Source of the DNA: Tabrizicola sp.
Lineage (GTDB): Bacteria > Pseudomonadota > Alphaproteobacteria > Rhodobacterales > Rhodobacteraceae
NCBI RefSeq assembly: GCF_030373185.1
Contig: NZ_JAUCZH010000003.1
Coordinates: forward strand, 186,001-250,000
DNA length: 64,000 nt
Direction: 5' to 3'
Positions 62,183 to 64,000 of the stretch are shown in pieces. Both the position numbers and the translations under genes were made by a program. The stretch's first letter is position 1. Each line of letters opens with the position of its first letter. Below the pieces are notes generated by a model that was not told where the DNA came from, made no database searches, and saw only the letters and a list, made by a program, of their open reading frames with translations.

Positions 62183-62839
62183 TCAGGCCGGGGATTTGGC
62201 AAAGCGCAGATAGGGCAGCCGGATATCCAGTTCGCCAAAACGTTCGCGCGCCTGATCGTCATTCAGGGCCAGCGCCACAATCACATCCTGCCCCGGCACC
62301 CAGTTGGCCGGGGTCGCAAGTGGCACGCCATCGGTCTTCTGCACCGCGTCCAGCGCCCGGAGGATTTCCGCAAAATTGCGGCCCACTGACATCGGATAGG
62401 TCATGGTCAGGCGCACCTTCTTGTCCGGCCCGACGATATAGACCGTGCGGACAGTGGCCGAATGGGCCGGCGTGCGACCTTCGGTCGGCAGGTAATAGTC
62501 GGCGGGCAGCATGTCATAGGCCTTGGCCACGGTCAGGCTGCTGTCATCGATTATCGGAAATTCCGCTGCCGCGCCGCCAAAGGTTTCGATGTCCCGCTGC
62601 CATTTTTCATGGTCCTGAACGGAATCTACCGAAACTCCGATCACCTTGGTGTTTCGCTTTTTCCATTCTGGCGCAAGCTGGGCCACGGCGCCGAATTCGG
62701 TGGTGCAGACCGGGGTAAAGTCGCGCGGATGGCTGAAGATGATGGCATAGCTGTCGCCCAGCCAATCGTGAAACCGGATGGTTCCGGCGGTGCTTTCAGC
62801 AGTGAAATCGGGGGCGAAATCGTTGATGCGGACGGACAT
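62183..62839 (-). CDS. 1-Cys peroxiredoxin (Prx6-type)
   Basis: A 218-residue peroxiredoxin with the catalytic site FTPVCTTE (Cys45). The length and the C-terminal extension (PANWVPGQDVIVALALNDDQARERFG) fit the 1-Cys subfamily. It reduces peroxides in the cytoplasm with an external thiol such as glutathione or thioredoxin. It is monocistronic, with about 160 bases upstream to the next gene. Confidence 0.93.
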   Translation of the reverse strand: MSVRINDFAPDFTAESTAGTIRFHDWLGDSYAIIFSHPRDFTPVCTTEFGAVAQLAPEWKKRNTKVIGVSVDSVQDHEKWQRDIETFGGAAAEFPIIDDSSLTVAKAYDMLPADYYLPTEGRTPAHSATVRTVYIVGPDKKVRLTMTYPMSVGRNFAEILRALDAVQKTDGVPLATPANWVPGQDVIVALALNDDQARERFGELDIRLPYLRFAKSPA

Positions 62840-63002
62840 TGGGGCCTCTGCCTTGGATGGTCTATTATGGTGGAAACATAGAGACCGCGGAACAAAGTTT
62901 CATCCCCTTGCGGCATGACCCGGCATGAAAGGAACGGACGCCCAGAATCCCGATCTGTAGAGGGATAGATTTCCAGCGCGTGCCTGAAAGGGCGACAGCC
63001 GT

Positions 63003-63956
63003 TCAATCGAAGGTGCCGGTCACCCTGCCAAGCAGCATGAAGGCCCGGGCCGTGCGGGTGTCTGACAGGTCGGCAAGTTCCGCATCGGTCGCATTCGGCT
63101 CGAACGCGGCGAAGGTCTTGTCGAAGCTGCGCAGGAAATGGTGAGCGGCGTCACGGAAGACCGGGTCGGCCTTCATCCGCGCATTGGCAAGGGCAAGGCA
63201 GCTTCGATCCCGGATCCCGCCAAGCGCGGCGATGGACCGCCCGCGCTCGCCAGCGGCAAAGCGCCGCCAAAGCTCGGGCCGGGACAATTCTGGCGTCAGG
63301 TCATCCATGTAGATGCCATCCTGGCTAAGCAGTGTCAGAACATCCTGCGCGGCGCGGATCAGCTTGGCGACTGTTCGGTCCTCCAGTGCCAGACGCAGAG
63401 CCCGGAAGCCGTCCTTGTCATCCGGTGTTTCAGGAAATTGCAGGGCGCGGATGAAATCGGCCACGGAAAGCGGCGCGCGCAGATCCTCGGCCGGACTGCC
63501 AAGGGCGAGCCCGGGCTGTTCGGCCCCCGGTTCGGCCTTCGGCGCGGCAAGGGCAGCCTTGCGGTCTGCCGAAGGCACAGTCAGCGCAACATCGCGGCGC
63601 GAGGTGAATGTCGCAAGCACCGTTTCCGCCTGCCGCGTAACGGCAGCGATCTCGTCGATCTTGCGTTCGACCGAGGAGATTCCAGCCGGCTGCGGGGGTA
63701 TCTGCGACTGTGTCTGGACATAGCTTGTCCGCATCGCATCGACCGTAGCCTGTAGCCGCGCCGCCTCGGCGCGAAGTTCGCGCACCGACCGCAGCGTGAT
63801 GACCACGACCCAGATCAGAGCAATTGGCAGAAAGACCATCAACAGGGTCAGCACCAGACCAAAGGTCTGTGCGTCGCTGCCGGGCGGAGCGATCAGGACA
63901 TAGACAAGGATCAACAGCGCCCAGATCAGGGTCAGGATCGCGCCCGCGATTTCCAT
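63003..63956 (-). CDS. Unknown membrane protein with two N-terminal helices
   Basis: A 317-residue protein if started at ATG 63956; a TTG at 63989 would add 11 residues. Two membrane helices lie at residues about 3-24 and 32-55, followed by a coiled coil (ELRAEAARLQATVDAM) and a Gln/Pro linker. A soluble all-helical C-terminal part follows (residues about 165-317; FIRALQFPETPDDKDGFRALRLALEDRTVAKLIRAAQDVLTLL). I recognise no named family. It may be an anchored scaffold; that is only a guess from layout. Confidence 0.75.
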   Translation of the reverse strand: MEIAGAILTLIWALLILVYVLIAPPGSDAQTFGLVLTLLMVFLPIALIWVVVITLRSVRELRAEAARLQATVDAMRTSYVQTQSQIPPQPAGISSVERKIDEIAAVTRQAETVLATFTSRRDVALTVPSADRKAALAAPKAEPGAEQPGLALGSPAEDLRAPLSVADFIRALQFPETPDDKDGFRALRLALEDRTVAKLIRAAQDVLTLLSQDGIYMDDLTPELSRPELWRRFAAGERGRSIAALGGIRDRSCLALANARMKADPVFRDAAHHFLRSFDKTFAAFEPNATDAELADLSDTRTARAFMLLGRVTGTFD

Positions 63957-64000
63957 TCCCCTGCCGGACCTTTCCTTCTGGCTTGGCAAAAGGCCAAGGC

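Noticed and set aside
1-64000. Mobile elements, prophage, CRISPR arrays, toxin-antitoxin pairs or defence systems
   Set aside because: No transposase, integrase, terminal repeats, regularly spaced repeats or defence-type domains were seen. The only tandem array is the protein-coding GTH repeat.

Overview
The window is GC-rich chromosomal DNA from an alphaproteobacterium of the Rhodobacteraceae (Rhodobacter-like). Three things point there: a petABC (fbcFBC) operon whose Rieske protein closely resembles the Rhodobacter one as I remember it, the regB / senC-regA-hvrA redox-regulator cluster in its classical arrangement, and neighbourhoods such as tsaE-amgK-murU-addB-addA-trxA and hemD-mic60-hemY. 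Genes are tightly packed. I see no insertion sequence, prophage, integrase, CRISPR array or rRNA. Two tRNA genes are present (Val-GAC, Thr-CGT).

Layout. 1-2.6 kb: a cut-off vanadium-haloperoxidase/PAP2-type protein with a (Gly-Thr-His)19 tract, divergent from a SARP-like regulator. 2.6-15 kb: an aldo/keto reductase, a YihY/BrkB membrane protein, then a xylose-type operon on the minus strand (two paralogous sugar-binding proteins, permease, single-domain ATPase, xylB, xylA, a NagZ-like GH3 hydrolase) with a divergent ROK repressor. The two binding-protein genes share an identical 22-bp promoter element at the same distance from their start codons. 15-24 kb: housekeeping genes (SDR, methyltransferase, AMP nucleosidase, HU, EamA exporter, DNA polymerase IV with a zinc ribbon, N-formylglutamate amidohydrolase family, tRNA-Val, rpmJ, PaiB-like, GST). 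24-27 kb: the cytochrome bc1 operon. 27-30.5 kb: thiBPQ behind a TPP riboswitch.

30.5-34.3 kb: three glycosyltransferases, one fused to a methyltransferase-like domain, next to tRNA-Thr. 34.5-40.7 kb: hemY, mic60 and hemD, divergent from tsaD-gpsA-yciI-EVE. 40.7-44.7 kb: a structured gene-free stretch, a DUF2853 protein, ahcY, a GT8-like transferase and an HD phosphohydrolase. 44.9-48 kb: hvrA, regA, senC and divergent regB. 48-58.5 kb: a kinase-less PAS protein behind a perfect CtrA box, then tsaE, amgK, murU, addB, addA and trxA. 58.7-64 kb: pnp, a family 2 glycosyltransferase, a 1-Cys peroxiredoxin and an unknown membrane protein.

How the genes work together. The xyl operon imports and isomerises/phosphorylates xylose into the pentose phosphate pathway. 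RegBA would adjust redox-dependent genes, of which bc1 is a plausible target. amgK-murU recycle peptidoglycan sugars. addAB repair double-strand breaks. hemD and the Mic60/HemY pair link tetrapyrrole synthesis with envelope organisation. I found no convincing wholly new system. The most unusual items are the GTH-repeat haloperoxidase, the duplicated promoter plus binding-protein unit, the glycosyltransferase-methyltransferase fusion, the CtrA box ahead of a kinase-less PAS protein, and the multi-hairpin gene-free stretch near 40.8-41.0 kb.
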